A stretch of DNA of 64,000 nt from positions 1 through 64,000 of the forward strand of contig NZ_JAFCJS010000006.1 in the NCBI RefSeq assembly GCF_018130825.1. Direction: 5' to 3'. A program made the position numbers and the translations under genes. A model generated the notes under the pieces. The model made no database searches, was not told the DNA's origin, and saw nothing but the letters and a program-made list of their open reading frames with translations. Shown in pieces: positions 1-7,295 of this stretch (its first letter is position 1; each line of letters starts with the position of its first letter). This stretch comes from Bradyrhizobium liaoningense. GTDB lineage: Bacteria > Pseudomonadota > Alphaproteobacteria > Rhizobiales > Xanthobacteraceae.

Positions 1-2520
1 TCCACCATGGTGTTGATGGTGTTCTTCAGCTCGAGGATTTCGCCCTTCACGTCCACGGTGATCTTGCGGGACAAGTCGCCGCGCGCCACGGCGGTGGTCA
101 CTTCGGCGATGTTGCGGACCTGCGTGGTGAGGTTGGCAGCGAGCAGGTTGACGTTGTCGGTGAGGTCCTTCCAGGTGCCGCCGACGCCGGGCACGACGGC
201 CTGGCCGCCGAGCCGGCCTTCGGTGCCGACCTCACGCGCGACGCGCGTCACTTCGGCGGCGAAGGAGCGGAGCTGCTCGACCATGGTGTTCAGCGTATCC
301 TTCAGCAGCAGGATTTCGCCGCGCACGTCCACGGTGATCTTCTTCGAGAGGTCGCCGCCGGCGATGGCGGTTGCGACCTCGGCGATGTTGCGGACCTGGG
401 CCGTCAGGTTCGACGCCATGAAGTTGACGTTGTCGGTGAGGTCCTTCCAGGTGCCGGCGACGCCGGGCACCTCGGCCTGGCCGCCGAGCTTGCCTTCGGT
501 GCCGACCTCGCGCGCCACGCGCGTCACTTCGCCGGCGAAGCCGTTGAGCTGGTCCACCATGGTGTTGATGGTGTTCTTCAGCTCGAGGATTTCGCCCTTC
601 ACGTCCACGGTGATCTTGCGGGACAAGTCGCCGCGCGCCACGGCGGTCGTCACTTCGGCGATGTTGCGGACCTGGGCGGTGAGGTTGCCCGCCATCGAGT
701 TGACGCTGTCGGTGAGATCCTTCCAGGTGCCGGCGACGCCGGGCACGTTGGCCTGGCCGCCGAGGCGGCCTTCGGTGCCGACCTCGCGCGCCACGCGCGT
801 CACCTCGCCCGCGAAGCGGTTGAGCTGGTCGACCATCGTGTTCAGCGTGTCCTTGAGCTGAAGGATCTCGCCGCGCACGTCCACGGTAATCTTGCGCGAG
901 AGGTCGCCGCCGGCGATGGCGGTTGCGACCTCGGCGATGTTGCGGACCTGGGCGGTGAGGTTGCCTGCCATCGAGTTGACGTTGTCGGTGAGGTCTTTCC
1001 AGGTGCCGGCGACGCCGGTCACCTGCGCCTGGCCGCCGAGCTTGCCTTCGGTGCCGACCTCGCGGGCGACGCGCGTGACTTCGCCGGCGAAGGCGTTGAG
1101 CTGGTCGACCATGGTGTTGAGCGTTTCCTTCAGCTGAAGGATTTCGCCCGACACGTTCACGGTGATCTTCTTGGAGAGGTCGCCCTTGGCGACTGCGGTG
1201 GCGACTTCGGCGATGTTGCGGACCTGGCCGGTCAGGTTCGAGGCCATAGAATTGACGCTGTCGGTCAGGTCCTTCCAGGTGCCGGCGACGCCGCGCACCT
1301 GGGCCTGGCCGCCGAGCTTGCCTTCGGTGCCGACCTCGCGCGCGACGCGCGTGACTTCGCCGGCGAAGGCGTTGAGCTGGTCCACCATGGTGTTGATGGT
1401 GTCCTTCAGCTCCAGGATCTCGCCGCGCACGTCCACGGTGATCTTCTTGGAGAGGTCGCCGCCGGCGACCGCGGTCGTCACCTCGGCGATGTTGCGGACC
1501 TGAGCGGTCAGGTTCGACGCCATCGAGTTGACGCTTTCGGTGAGGTCCTTCCAGGTGCCGGCGACGCCGAGCACGTTGGCCTGACCGCCGAGCCGTCCTT
1601 CGGTGCCGACCTCGCGCGCCACGCGCGTGACCTCGCCGGCGAAGGCGTTGAGCTGGTCGACCATGGTGTTGAGCGTTTCCTTCAGCTGAAGGATTTCGCC
1701 CGAGACGTTCACGGTGATCTTCTTCGACAAGTCGCCGCCGGCGATGGCGGTCGCGACGTCGGCGATATTGCGGACCTGCGCGGTCAGGTTCGACGCCATG
1801 AAGTTGACGTTGTCGGTGAGGTCTTTCCAGGTGCCGGCCACGCCAGGCACCTGGGCCTGGCCGCCGAGCTTGCCTTCGGTACCGACCTCGCGCGCCACGC
1901 GCGTGACTTCCGAGGCGAAGGAGTTGAGCTGGTCCACCATGGTGTTGATGGTGTCCTTCAGCTCCAGGATCTCGCCGCGCACGTCCACCGTGATCTTGCG
2001 GGAGAGGTCGCCGCGCGCCACGGCTGTGGTGACGTTGGCGATGTTGCGGACCTGCGCGGTGAGATTGCCGCACATCGCGTTCACGGAGTCGGTCAGGTCC
2101 TTCCAGGTGCCGGCGACGCCGGGCACGATCGCCTGGCCGCCGAGCTTGCCGTCGGTGCCGACCTCGCGCGCGACGCGCGTCACTTCGGAGGCGAAGGAGC
2201 GGAGCTGGTCCACCATCGTGTTGATGGCTTCCTTGAGCTGAAGGATCTCGCCGCGGACGTCGACGGTGATCTTCTTGGACAAGTCGCCATTGGCGACCGC
2301 GATCGTGACCTCGGCGATGTTGCGAACCTGGTTGGTCAGGTTGTTCGCCATCGAGTTGACGCTCTCGGTCAGGTCCTTCCAGACACCGGTCACCTCCGGC
2401 ACCTGGGCCTGGCCGCCGAGCTTGCCCTCGGTGCCGACCTCGCGCGCCACGCGCGTCACCTCGGAGGTGAACACGCCGAGCTGCTTGATCATGGTGTTGA
2501 CGATGTTCGCCGACTGCAGG
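1..2520. repeat. 276-bp tandem repeat (HAMP units) with 552-bp higher-order period
   Basis: Equivalent positions recur every 276 bp at 145, 421, 697, 973, 1249, 1525, 1801, 2077 and 2353. Alternate units match better than neighbours: about 127 bp from base 1 recur at 553 with one mismatch, the segment at 1381 recurs at 1933, and that at 1105 recurs at 1657. All three offsets are 552 bp. The repeat is coding and in frame (92 or 184 residues). Confidence 0.9.
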
Positions 2521-2981
2521 AACTCACCGCGGAGCGGACGGCCGTCGACGTCGAGCTTGACGGTCTGGAGCAGGTCGCCTTGCGCCACCGCGGCAACGGC
2601 GCGCGTCACCTCGCGCGTTGGCCACAACAGATCGTCGATCAGCGTGTTGACGGAGCCTTCCATGTCCGCCCAGGAGCCGGAGGCGAGGCCGAACTTCACG
2701 CGCTGCCGGGTCTTGCCCTCGCGCCCCACCACCTGGCCGACCAGCTCGAGCTGCTGGGCCATGCGCTGGTTGGCGGCGATGATTTCATTAAAAGTGTCGG
2801 CAATCTTGCCATCGATGCCGAGATAGTCGCCGCTCATGCGCACCGAGAAATCGCCGCTGCGCATCGCTTGCAGCGCGAGCAGCAATTCCGGTCTGGAATC
2901 CGGATCCGACATTCCGTTGGTTCTGGGTTTTGGGACGCGACGACCGGAGCGTGATGCAGTTCCGGGATCGAGGTCGCTCAT
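1..2981 (-). CDS. Poly-HAMP sensor histidine kinase, N-terminal part (cut by left edge)
   Basis: The gene reads leftwards from an ATG at 2981 and is still open at base 1, so about 993 codons are present. Residues ~205 onward are tandem 92-residue units, each with a HAMP core reading like 'NGDLSKKITVDVRGEI'. A more divergent unit lies at ~115-205 and another HAMP-like stretch at ~30-80. No signal peptide or membrane segment is visible, so the sensor is probably cytoplasmic. In known proteins of this layout (group III Nik1/Os-1-type kinases and bradyrhizobial homologues) the array precedes HisKA, HATPase and receiver domains. Those would lie left of the window, so the kinase call is inference from architecture. 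Long open frames on the opposite strand are shadows of the repeats. Confidence 0.85.
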   Translation of the reverse strand, partial: MSDLDPGTASRSGRRVPKPRTNGMSDPDSRPELLLALQAMRSGDFSVRMSGDYLGIDGKIADTFNEIIAANQRMAQQLELVGQVVGREGKTRQRVKFGLASGSWADMEGSVNTLIDDLLWPTREVTRAVAAVAQGDLLQTVKLDVDGRPLRGEFLQSANIVNTMIKQLGVFTSEVTRVAREVGTEGKLGGQAQVPEVTGVWKDLTESVNSMANNLTNQVRNIAEVTIAVANGDLSKKITVDVRGEILQLKEAINTMVDQLRSFASEVTRVAREVGTDGKLGGQAIVPGVAGTWKDLTDSVNAMCGNLTAQVRNIANVTTAVARGDLSRKITVDVRGEILELKDTINTMVDQLNSFASEVTRVAREVGTEGKLGGQAQVPGVAGTWKDLTDNVNFMASNLTAQVRNIADVATAIAGGDLSKKITVNVSGEILQLKETLNTMVDQLNAFAGEVTRVAREVGTEGRLGGQANVLGVAGTWKDLTESVNSMASNLTAQVRNIAEVTTAVAGGDLSKKITVDVRGEILELKDTINTMVDQLNAFAGEVTRVAREVGTEGKLGGQAQVRGVAGTWKDLTDSVNSMASNLTGQVRNIAEVATAVAKGDLSKKITVNVSGEILQLKETLNTMVDQLNAFAGEVTRVAREVGTEGKLGGQAQVTGVAGTWKDLTDNVNSMAGNLTAQVRNIAEVATAIAGGDLSRKITVDVRGEILQLKDTLNTMVDQLNRFAGEVTRVAREVGTEGRLGGQANVPGVAGTWKDLTDSVNSMAGNLTAQVRNIAEVTTAVARGDLSRKITVDVKGEILELKNTINTMVDQLNGFAGEVTRVAREVGTEGKLGGQAEVPGVAGTWKDLTDNVNFMASNLTAQVRNIAEVATAIAGGDLSKKITVDVRGEILLLKDTLNTMVEQLRSFAAEVTRVAREVGTEGRLGGQAVVPGVGGTWKDLTDNVNLLAANLTTQVRNIAEVTTAVARGDLSRKITVDVKGEILELKNTINTMV

Positions 2982-3211
2982 ACTTGATTCCCCCGCAGGC
3001 GTCGTCCGAATCCGCGGCACGACGCAATTGGTCAAAATAGAGCGTCAGCCAAATTCGAAATCAAGCGCCAAGGTTGCGGCACGAGGATATGGAACCTGCT
3101 TTGCTCAGCCCGGCCAAGATAACGACGGTTGGTCGCATCGGTTCCATTCGGTTCTTGGAAAAATTTCGAGCTCTGCTGGACCTCGAGCCGGCGAGCTGCC
3201 GGCGCCCTTTC

Positions 3212-3237
3212 GGAACGGAGCGCCAACCTTTTCGGTT
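3212..3237 (+). promoter_or_regulatory. Candidate EcfG-type promoter
   Basis: GGAAC at 3212-3216, 17 bases, then GGTT at 3234-3237, 22 bp before the start of the downstream secreted-protein gene. It matches the GGAAC-N16/17-CGTT form of alphaproteobacterial general-stress promoters at all but one -10 base. Confidence 0.55.
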
Positions 3238-3259
3238 AGCGGGGACAGGGAGAGAGCAG

Positions 3260-3559
3260 ATGCAGATCAAAGCAGGATTCACCGCGGTCGCTGTCACCAT
3301 ATTGCTCGCCGGTTCTGCCTTCGCGCAGGGTGAACCCAGCGGCCGCGGGGCAGTGACCGGCGATCCCGCCGCAAGCTCCGCCACCCCAAAGGCGGATGCA
3401 CCGACCACGGGGACCGCAACCCGGGCGAACCCCAGCGGCAGCGGCACCTCGAGTTCGGGGGGCAAGGACGACAATGGGGATGCGGGCAGGGACAAGATGC
3501 CGGAAAGCGACCGCACGGTGCGACCGGAGAGCCAGCAGCATCATCCGAACGACAAGTGA
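3260..3559 (+). CDS. Small secreted hydrophilic protein
   Basis: This encodes 99 residues. The ATG at 3260 is chosen because it follows a purine-rich Shine-Dalgarno stretch (GGGAGAGAG) and begins a clear signal peptide ending near 'GSAFAQ' (residues 1-22). The mature part is low-complexity, rich in Gly, Ser, Thr, Asp and Pro, with no cysteine and no catalytic motif, so it is probably a disordered periplasmic protein. A candidate stress promoter lies just upstream. The in-frame reading extends upstream to 3074 but without signal-peptide character. I do not recognise a function. Confidence 0.75.
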   Translation: MQIKAGFTAVAVTILLAGSAFAQGEPSGRGAVTGDPAASSATPKADAPTTGTATRANPSGSGTSSSGGKDDNGDAGRDKMPESDRTVRPESQQHHPNDK

Positions 3560-3565
3560 GGGCGG

Positions 3566-4072
3566 CTACTTGTCCGCCATGGTGCGCTCGGCGTCCTTGA
3601 CCTGCGAGCGCAGCGTCGGCAGCTGTTCGCGCGCGAACGCTGCAAGCGCGGCATTGTCAGGCGTCCGGAGATAGCGTTCGAGCAGGGCGATGGTGGATTC
3701 ATATTCGGCGATTTGTGCGGCATAGAAAGTCCGGACATAGGTCGGTCCATCCGAGCTGTCGGGCTCGGCGAGGCCAGCGCTCGCCGTCTTGCCGATCCGG
3801 GGCTCGGCGCCGATCGCCGCCTGAATATCCTTGAGGGTCTTGTCGCGTTTGGCAGCTTCTTCGGCGCGCAAGGCGGCAAGGTTTTTCACCTCCGCATTGC
3901 CCTTCAGGTCGGTGCTCTCCAGAAGGCCGTGCTGAAAGCGGCTGAACGCGTAGAGGCCGCTGATGACGTCAATGGCCGTCGGCGCACGGTTGTCAGGCCT
4001 TTGCTCGCCGGTGCTGTCGGCCAGCGCTGCGCTGCCAATGAACATCAGGATGATCGCGACAAGAACTCGCAT
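3566..4072 (-). CDS. DUF4142-like secreted helical protein
   Basis: This encodes 168 residues from the ATG at 4072, where a signal peptide begins ('MRVLVAIILMFIGSAALA'). An in-frame ATG at 4168 would add 32 residues ahead of that peptide and overlap the divergent gene. The mature protein is largely alpha-helical and ends in a segment with the spacing seen in the DUF4142 (ferritin-like helical bundle) family: 'YVRTFYAAQIAEYES' followed by 'FAREQLPTLRSQVKDAE'. Its match to DUF4142 is weaker than that of the protein at 8235-8786. It converges on the secreted-protein gene with a 6-bp gap. DUF4142 proteins have no established biochemical role; many are stress-induced. Confidence 0.7.
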   Translation of the reverse strand: MRVLVAIILMFIGSAALADSTGEQRPDNRAPTAIDVISGLYAFSRFQHGLLESTDLKGNAEVKNLAALRAEEAAKRDKTLKDIQAAIGAEPRIGKTASAGLAEPDSSDGPTYVRTFYAAQIAEYESTIALLERYLRTPDNAALAAFAREQLPTLRSQVKDAERTMADK

Positions 4073-4166
4073 CCAGGTCAATGACCGATGCCGTGCGAAG
4101 TTCCCGAACGTTACGATCCGGTAAAGGGCGGTTGCGACGCGGGAGTTCCGTCCCCACGTCTTCCCC

Positions 4167-4361
4167 ATGAAACAGTCTGACGTTTTCAGGGATAACGCCG
4201 AGAACTGCCTGCAGCTCGCCGAGCGAGCGGAAGGGCAACCCGCCTACAAGCGCTATTCGCGCATGGCGGATGCCTGGACGGCACTCGCAAGGGAGCAGGA
4301 CTGGCTCGATGGTGAAATCCCGCCCGTGACGGTCCGGATCCTCCCAAAGCAGGAGGCATAG
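4167..4361 (+). CDS. Small conserved hypothetical protein
   Basis: This encodes 64 residues starting 'MKQSDVFRDNAENCLQLAE', a layout typical of very common small rhizobial proteins: an N-terminal helix with Asn-Ala-x-x-Cys, then a Tyr/Arg-rich helix and a Trp-containing segment ('DAWTALAREQDWLDGE'). No signal peptide or membrane segment is visible, so it is probably cytoplasmic. Such proteins occur in many copies per Bradyrhizobium genome and have no known function. Base composition matches the neighbours. Confidence 0.7.
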   Translation: MKQSDVFRDNAENCLQLAERAEGQPAYKRYSRMADAWTALAREQDWLDGEIPPVTVRILPKQEA

Positions 4362-4480
4362 GCGGCTCTCGTCTTCGTGAATCCGTGTGTGAGACTACAC
4401 ACGGAACGCAGCCGACCAATCCAGGATCATCCGGGAACAGTCGATCGCGTGGATTTCGACTCCAGAAGGAGGTTTTTGCA

Positions 4481-4612
4481 ATGGCTCCGCGTCTTGCCCT
4501 TCTTTCACTCATTCTCGCCTTTGGCGTCTCGGTCGCGTTCGCGACGGTGACGACGGTACGGCAGCTGCACCTCGAGAGGGCGTCGGTTGCGGTTCATGCC
4601 GCCCATAGCTAG
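4481..4612 (+). CDS. Tiny single-span membrane or secreted protein
   Basis: This encodes 43 residues. The start at 4481 is supported by an excellent Shine-Dalgarno sequence (AAGGAGG) about 8 bases upstream. Residues ~3-25 are hydrophobic ('LALLSLILAFGVSVAFA'), forming a membrane anchor or signal peptide, followed by a short polar tail. It is too short for a domain assignment. It sits among stress-type small genes and precedes another small gene by 80 bp. Function unknown. Confidence 0.55.
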   Translation: MAPRLALLSLILAFGVSVAFATVTTVRQLHLERASVAVHAAHS

Positions 4613-4629
4613 CGCTGCTGCTCGCGTCC

Positions 4630-4654
4630 GGAACAATCGGCGCTGACATGCGTA
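4630..4654 (+). promoter_or_regulatory. Candidate EcfG-type promoter
   Basis: GGAAC at 4630-4634, 16 bases, then CGTA at 4651-4654, 38 bp before the start of the next small gene. Three of four -10 bases agree with CGTT. Confidence 0.45.
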
Positions 4655-4692
4655 GCCGCTTCGAGACATCAAGAGAGAAGCGAGAGCATATC

Positions 4693-4899
4693 ATGGCCCA
4701 TTCCGACCACGGCATCGTCAGGGACAAGCGCGCGGAGGAGCAGCCCCGCGACAAGAAGCGTGCCCAGACGGTTCACAAGACGGACCCGAAGGGCTCGCCA
4801 TCGCGAGAGGCGACGCGCGATCCTGACCTCACCGACAAGAACAAGACGCCGGGCTCCGGTGTGATGCCGGACGATTCCGGCGACGCGCCGACGGGGTAG
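4693..4899 (+). CDS. Small highly charged hydrophilic protein
   Basis: This encodes 68 residues from the ATG at 4693 ('MAHSDHGIVRDKRAEEQPRD'). It is dominated by Lys, Arg, Asp, Glu, Pro and Gly, has no hydrophobic core, and is probably intrinsically disordered. A purine-rich stretch (GAGAAGCGAGAG) precedes the start and a candidate EcfG-type promoter lies 38 bp upstream. It is followed by a palindromic repeat and an intrinsic terminator. It resembles the small hydrophilic stress proteins common in rhizobia. No function can be assigned. Confidence 0.65.
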   Translation: MAHSDHGIVRDKRAEEQPRDKKRAQTVHKTDPKGSPSREATRDPDLTDKNKTPGSGVMPDDSGDAPTG

Positions 4900-4947
4900 A
4901 GCATGATCCGGAAAAGCGTGAAGCGGTTTTCCGGAAAAATCATGCTC
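4899..4947. repeat. Palindromic intergenic element (AGCATGATCCGGAAAA family)
   Basis: Outer arms GAGCATGAT / ATCATGCTC and inner arms CCGGAAAA / TTTTCCGG form a long hairpin that overlaps the stop codon of the preceding gene. A longer relative lies at 47600-47665 and a degenerate half at about 19239-19268. Confidence 0.8.
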
Positions 4948-4998
4948 AAGCGCTAGAGGGTTCTGGCAAGGAACGAATCCGCGCGCGAAGAGTCGATG

Positions 4999-5042
4999 GA
5001 TTGCTTCCGGTTTAGCATGCCCCCGGTGCGCCGGAAGCAATC
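4999..5042. repeat. 12-bp perfect inverted repeat
   Basis: GATTGCTTCCGG at 4999-5010 and CCGGAAGCAATC at 5031-5042 flank a 20-base loop. It lies directly after the palindromic element and before the terminator, in the gap between two convergent small genes. Confidence 0.7.
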
Positions 5043-5051
5043 TCCAAGGAC

Positions 5052-5090
5052 GGCCCTGGCACCCACCGTGCCGGGGTCGTTTTGCTTTGC
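5052..5090 (+). terminator. Intrinsic terminator
   Basis: GCCCTGGCAC (5053-5062) pairs with GTGCCGGGGT (5068-5077), using G-U pairs, and is followed by CGTTTTGCTTTG. It would end transcripts from the small gene at 4693 before the convergent RHH gene. Confidence 0.6.
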
Positions 5091-5100
5091 GAGGCGTTGA

Positions 5101-5349
5101 TCAGTCCTCTTTGCCGTCTTCGGGGTCGGTTTGAGTGTGGCCCTCAGGTCCGCGGCCGAATACGCCGAAACTGCTCGACTTTACGCCGGCAGCAGCATCG
5201 ACGCCCGCTGCCGCCAGTCCGAACTTGAGCAGTTCGCGGACTGCCGCAGCGCGGGTCGGCATGCGGTGCTTGAACCGGAAATCATCAACTGCGGCCAGCT
5301 CGTCGGGTGAGAGCATGACCTGGAGGCGCTCCGCGCGAAGGTCATTCAT
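5101..5349 (-). CDS. Ribbon-helix-helix (CopG/Arc-like) transcriptional regulator
   Basis: This encodes 82 residues. Residues ~1-45 fit the RHH fold: a beta strand ('AERLQVMLSP'), a helix ('DELAAVDDFRFKHRMP') and the Thr-Arg-Ala-Ala-Ala-Val-Arg-Glu-Leu-Leu helix typical of DNA-binding RHH dimers. The C-terminal ~35 residues are glycine-rich, then acidic and disordered. RHH proteins of this size are often autorepressors or antitoxins, but no toxin gene is adjacent. A near-palindrome and a candidate EcfG-type promoter lie upstream, suggesting stress induction with self-control. Confidence 0.8.
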   Translation of the reverse strand: MNDLRAERLQVMLSPDELAAVDDFRFKHRMPTRAAAVRELLKFGLAAAGVDAAAGVKSSSFGVFGRGPEGHTQTDPEDGKED

Positions 5350-5373
5350 GGTCGATCACGCAAAATGAGTAAG

Positions 5374-5390
5374 TTGAGTAGTCTGCTCAA
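5374..5390. promoter_or_regulatory. Candidate RHH operator
   Basis: TTGAGTAGTCTGCTCAA is a 17-bp dyad with one mismatched pair. It lies between the candidate -10 element and the start codon of the RHH gene, where bound protein would block initiation. Confidence 0.4.
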
Positions 5391-5413
5391 CAAACGAACT
5401 TGGCGGGAGTTCC
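5389..5413 (-). promoter_or_regulatory. Candidate EcfG-type promoter
   Basis: On the minus strand GGAAC (5413-5409), 16 bases, then TGTT (5392-5389), 40 bp before the RHH start codon. Confidence 0.5.
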
Positions 5414-5521
5414 ACAAGAGTCGATAAAACTGCCAAATGAGTAAAAATAACAAGCAAAATCAATAAGTTATATTGAAACGAGTCCCGTGCTGGCGCATTC
5501 TCTTGCAAAGGGAGATGGGCC

Positions 5522-5680
5522 ATGACGGATGAGGTCAGGTTACCCCGCAAGCTTTCCGAAGAGCCAGAAGCACCCAAGCCGGTGCGGCCGAGCCACCAGA
5601 AGGTCATCGATCAAGTCGAGCGCTGGGCCAACAGCCCGGGCCTGCAACCCCCGAGGACGGACGATGCGAAGACGGTCTGA
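5522..5680 (+). CDS. Small hypothetical protein
   Basis: This encodes 52 residues ('MTDEVRLPRKLSEEPEAPKP' onward). A good ribosome site (AGGGAG) precedes the ATG at 5522. The protein is proline- and charge-rich with one predicted helix ('HQKVIDQVERWANS'). Its last 17 bases overlap the start of the next gene in another frame, which suggests translational coupling. The leader before it is unusually AT-rich. Function unknown. Confidence 0.6.
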   Translation: MTDEVRLPRKLSEEPEAPKPVRPSHQKVIDQVERWANSPGLQPPRTDDAKTV

Positions 5681-5855
5681 ACCCCACACATTCGAACAAC
5701 GTCTCGACGCGCAGAGGCTGCGGCTCGAGCACGAACTCGCAAGTCTGCCGATCGGCGTTCAGCGGGACTCCGTTGCCGCGCGCATCGAACAGCTTCATGC
5801 CGCCGCGGAGATGTTTGAGTTTCTGAAGTTACGGGACGCTACGACGCCGCGCTGA
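5664..5855 (+). CDS. Small helical protein
   Basis: This encodes 63 residues from the ATG at 5664, inside the 3' end of the preceding gene. It is almost wholly helical and charged ('FEQRLDAQRLRLEHELASL', then 'RDSVAARIEQLHAAAEMFEF'), with heptad-like Leu spacing that suggests a coiled-coil hairpin. Similar 60-residue proteins are frequent in Bradyrhizobium and uncharacterised. Its 3' end overlaps the convergent membrane-protein gene by 27 bp. Confidence 0.6.
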   Translation: MRRRSEPHTFEQRLDAQRLRLEHELASLPIGVQRDSVAARIEQLHAAAEMFEFLKLRDATTPR

Positions 5856-6311
5856 TCGCGACCAGGATTCGGAGGGCAGGCGATGCGAGACGGTGCGGAA
5901 TTTCCGTCTCATCCACCACGCCGAGACTGAAACCACGGCCCAGGCGAAAACGGCGGCGATGAAGGCCGCTACGCTGCTCACGGGGACCGTGACGTAGAAG
6001 ACGGCGGCAAACGCAGCGAGACCGATGCTTCCCAAGCCGGCGCCGGCGGCGTCGAGCGCCGCGGCCTTTTGCCCGCGCCGGCGGCCGTCGAGACCTGCCT
6101 TTTCCTTGGCCCGGCGCTCATGACTTTCGATCAGCGTTGCACTGGCGCAGAAGATGGCGGGAAGGGCAAGGAAGAGCCCACCTATGGAGGTGCCGAAGCT
6201 GGCCCCCATGATGCCTGCCAGCACTGTCGCCAGTCCGCCGAGCACGAAGCGAATGGCGTATTCGTACCAGCGCGTTTGCTTCAGCGCCGATGGGGACAGC
6301 TTGACCAGCAT
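5829..6311 (-). CDS. DUF3147-like small membrane protein
   Basis: This encodes 160 residues from the ATG at 6311, whose A is the last base of the upstream gene's TGA (TGATG coupling). At least four hydrophobic segments are visible, at residues ~15-30, 34-52, 84-102 and 106-126, separated by a basic loop ('ESHERRAKEKAGLDGRRRGQ'). It resembles the upstream protein in its N-terminal start (Tyr-Glu-Tyr-Ala-Ile-Arg-Phe-Val against Glu-Tyr-Val-Val-Arg-Phe-Ile), so the pair probably arose by duplication or forms a hetero-oligomer. It is the last gene of a three-gene unit with a PAP2 phosphatase. Transport function is possible but unproven. Confidence 0.65.
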   Translation of the reverse strand: MLVKLSPSALKQTRWYEYAIRFVLGGLATVLAGIMGASFGTSIGGLFLALPAIFCASATLIESHERRAKEKAGLDGRRRGQKAAALDAAGAGLGSIGLAAFAAVFYVTVPVSSVAAFIAAVFAWAVVSVSAWWMRRKFRTVSHRLPSESWSRSARRRSVP

Positions 6312-6658
6312 CAGGCGGCGCCTCCGAAGCTTGCGAGCAGGCCGAGGGCGACGACCAGCCATACTGCGAAGGTCAGAATGGTGGCGGGCAGCGCGGCAAG
6401 ACGAAACCTCATCAGCAGGTGGCACACGGCGACGCTGTAGCAGGCAAGCGCGATCGCGCCATAGATCATGGTCCAGCTTTCGGCTGCGGCGTAAGCTCTG
6501 CCATGCTGCACGATCGCGATTGCGAGCGTGGCGAGCGCGACTGACGGTGCGGCGCCGAGCAGGCCGGCAAAACTCTTCGGCCGCAGCATGTCGCCAAGGA
6601 TCGCGAAGGCTGAGACGATCATCCCGCCGGCGATGAAGCGAACGACATATTCGGTCAT
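6311..6658 (-). CDS. Small four-helix membrane protein
   Basis: This encodes 115 residues with about four membrane spans ('FIAGGMIVSAFAILGDML' near the start, then segments around residues 34-50, 63-80 and 92-110). The start at 6658 overlaps the PAP2 stop by four bases (ATGA), and its own stop overlaps the next start by one base. The protein is small, lacks charged residues within its spans and resembles DUF3147-type paired membrane proteins. No catalytic motif is seen. Confidence 0.65.
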   Translation of the reverse strand: MTEYVVRFIAGGMIVSAFAILGDMLRPKSFAGLLGAAPSVALATLAIAIVQHGRAYAAAESWTMIYGAIALACYSVAVCHLLMRFRLAALPATILTFAVWLVVALGLLASFGGAA

Positions 6659-7224
6659 GACCGTATCCGCTTGTGGCGCCGGGGCAGCGTGAGCGGCCTG
6701 AGAAGTCGTTCGATGACAACGCCGAGCGAGAATCCCACCAGCACATCGCTCGGCCAATGCGCCAGAATCGCGACGCGCGTTAGCGAGAGTGCGACCGCGA
6801 TGACGCGTATCGCGCGGCGCGGTCCTGCCGGCAGAAGGCCCGCGGCCGAGGCGAGCGCACCCATGTGCATGGCGTGGCCGGAGGGGAAGGCATCCCGCGG
6901 TCGCCCGGAGAAGGGAACGCCATTCCGGTGGCCGCGAACGGTCGTGCGATCGGGTCTTGTCTGGTCGAACACGGATTTCAGCGCGTGCGGCAGCACCGCC
7001 GTCGCCAAGGTCACTGCCAGAATATGATTGGCGGCGGGGCGCGCCTGCGGCCGCCGCAATTGGGCGTAGAGCCATCCTGCAGCGGCAAGCGCCAGAAGCA
7101 CGTGCTCGTCGGCCGCCCAGGTCAGCGTCTGCGCTGCCTGCTCCAGCCCTGTATTGGTGTGGTCGGCGATCTCATTTGCGATCGCAGTGTCGATCCGAGT
7201 GGGTCTGACTGTTACGACTGCCAT
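6655..7224 (-). CDS. PAP2-family phosphatase
   Basis: This encodes 189 residues. All three signature motifs of the PAP2/acid phosphatase superfamily are present: 'KSVFDQTRP' (83-91), 'PSGH' (114-117) and a final motif with Arg150, His156 and Asp160 ('TRVAILAHWPSD'). Several hydrophobic segments place it in the inner membrane with the active site on the periplasmic side, where relatives dephosphorylate phosphatidate, undecaprenyl diphosphate or related lipids. It is first in a tightly coupled operon with two small membrane proteins. Substrate is not determined. Confidence 0.85.
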   Translation of the reverse strand: MAVVTVRPTRIDTAIANEIADHTNTGLEQAAQTLTWAADEHVLLALAAAGWLYAQLRRPQARPAANHILAVTLATAVLPHALKSVFDQTRPDRTTVRGHRNGVPFSGRPRDAFPSGHAMHMGALASAAGLLPAGPRRAIRVIAVALSLTRVAILAHWPSDVLVGFSLGVVIERLLRPLTLPRRHKRIRS

Positions 7225-7295
7225 CGGTCCGCGGTCGGTGAAATGTTCTCCATGACACGATTGTAAAGCTTGGGTGACGATGATCGTTCCTGCGG

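Noticed and set aside
1..2520. Regular 276-bp repeats as a CRISPR or satellite array
   Set aside because: The repeats are in frame, have no unique spacers and encode HAMP domains.
7..2826. Long plus-strand and second minus-strand open frames across the left edge
   Set aside because: They are shadows of the repeated minus-strand poly-HAMP gene. Their translations are low-complexity, rich in Arg/Ser or Pro, and match no family.
4080..4104. Minus-strand GGAAC-N16-CATT upstream of the DUF4142-like gene at 3566
   Set aside because: The -10 matches poorly and would place the transcript start at the start codon.
7266..7290. Minus-strand GGAAC-N16-GCTT upstream of the PAP2 operon
   Set aside because: Only two of four -10 bases agree; too weak to list as a promoter.
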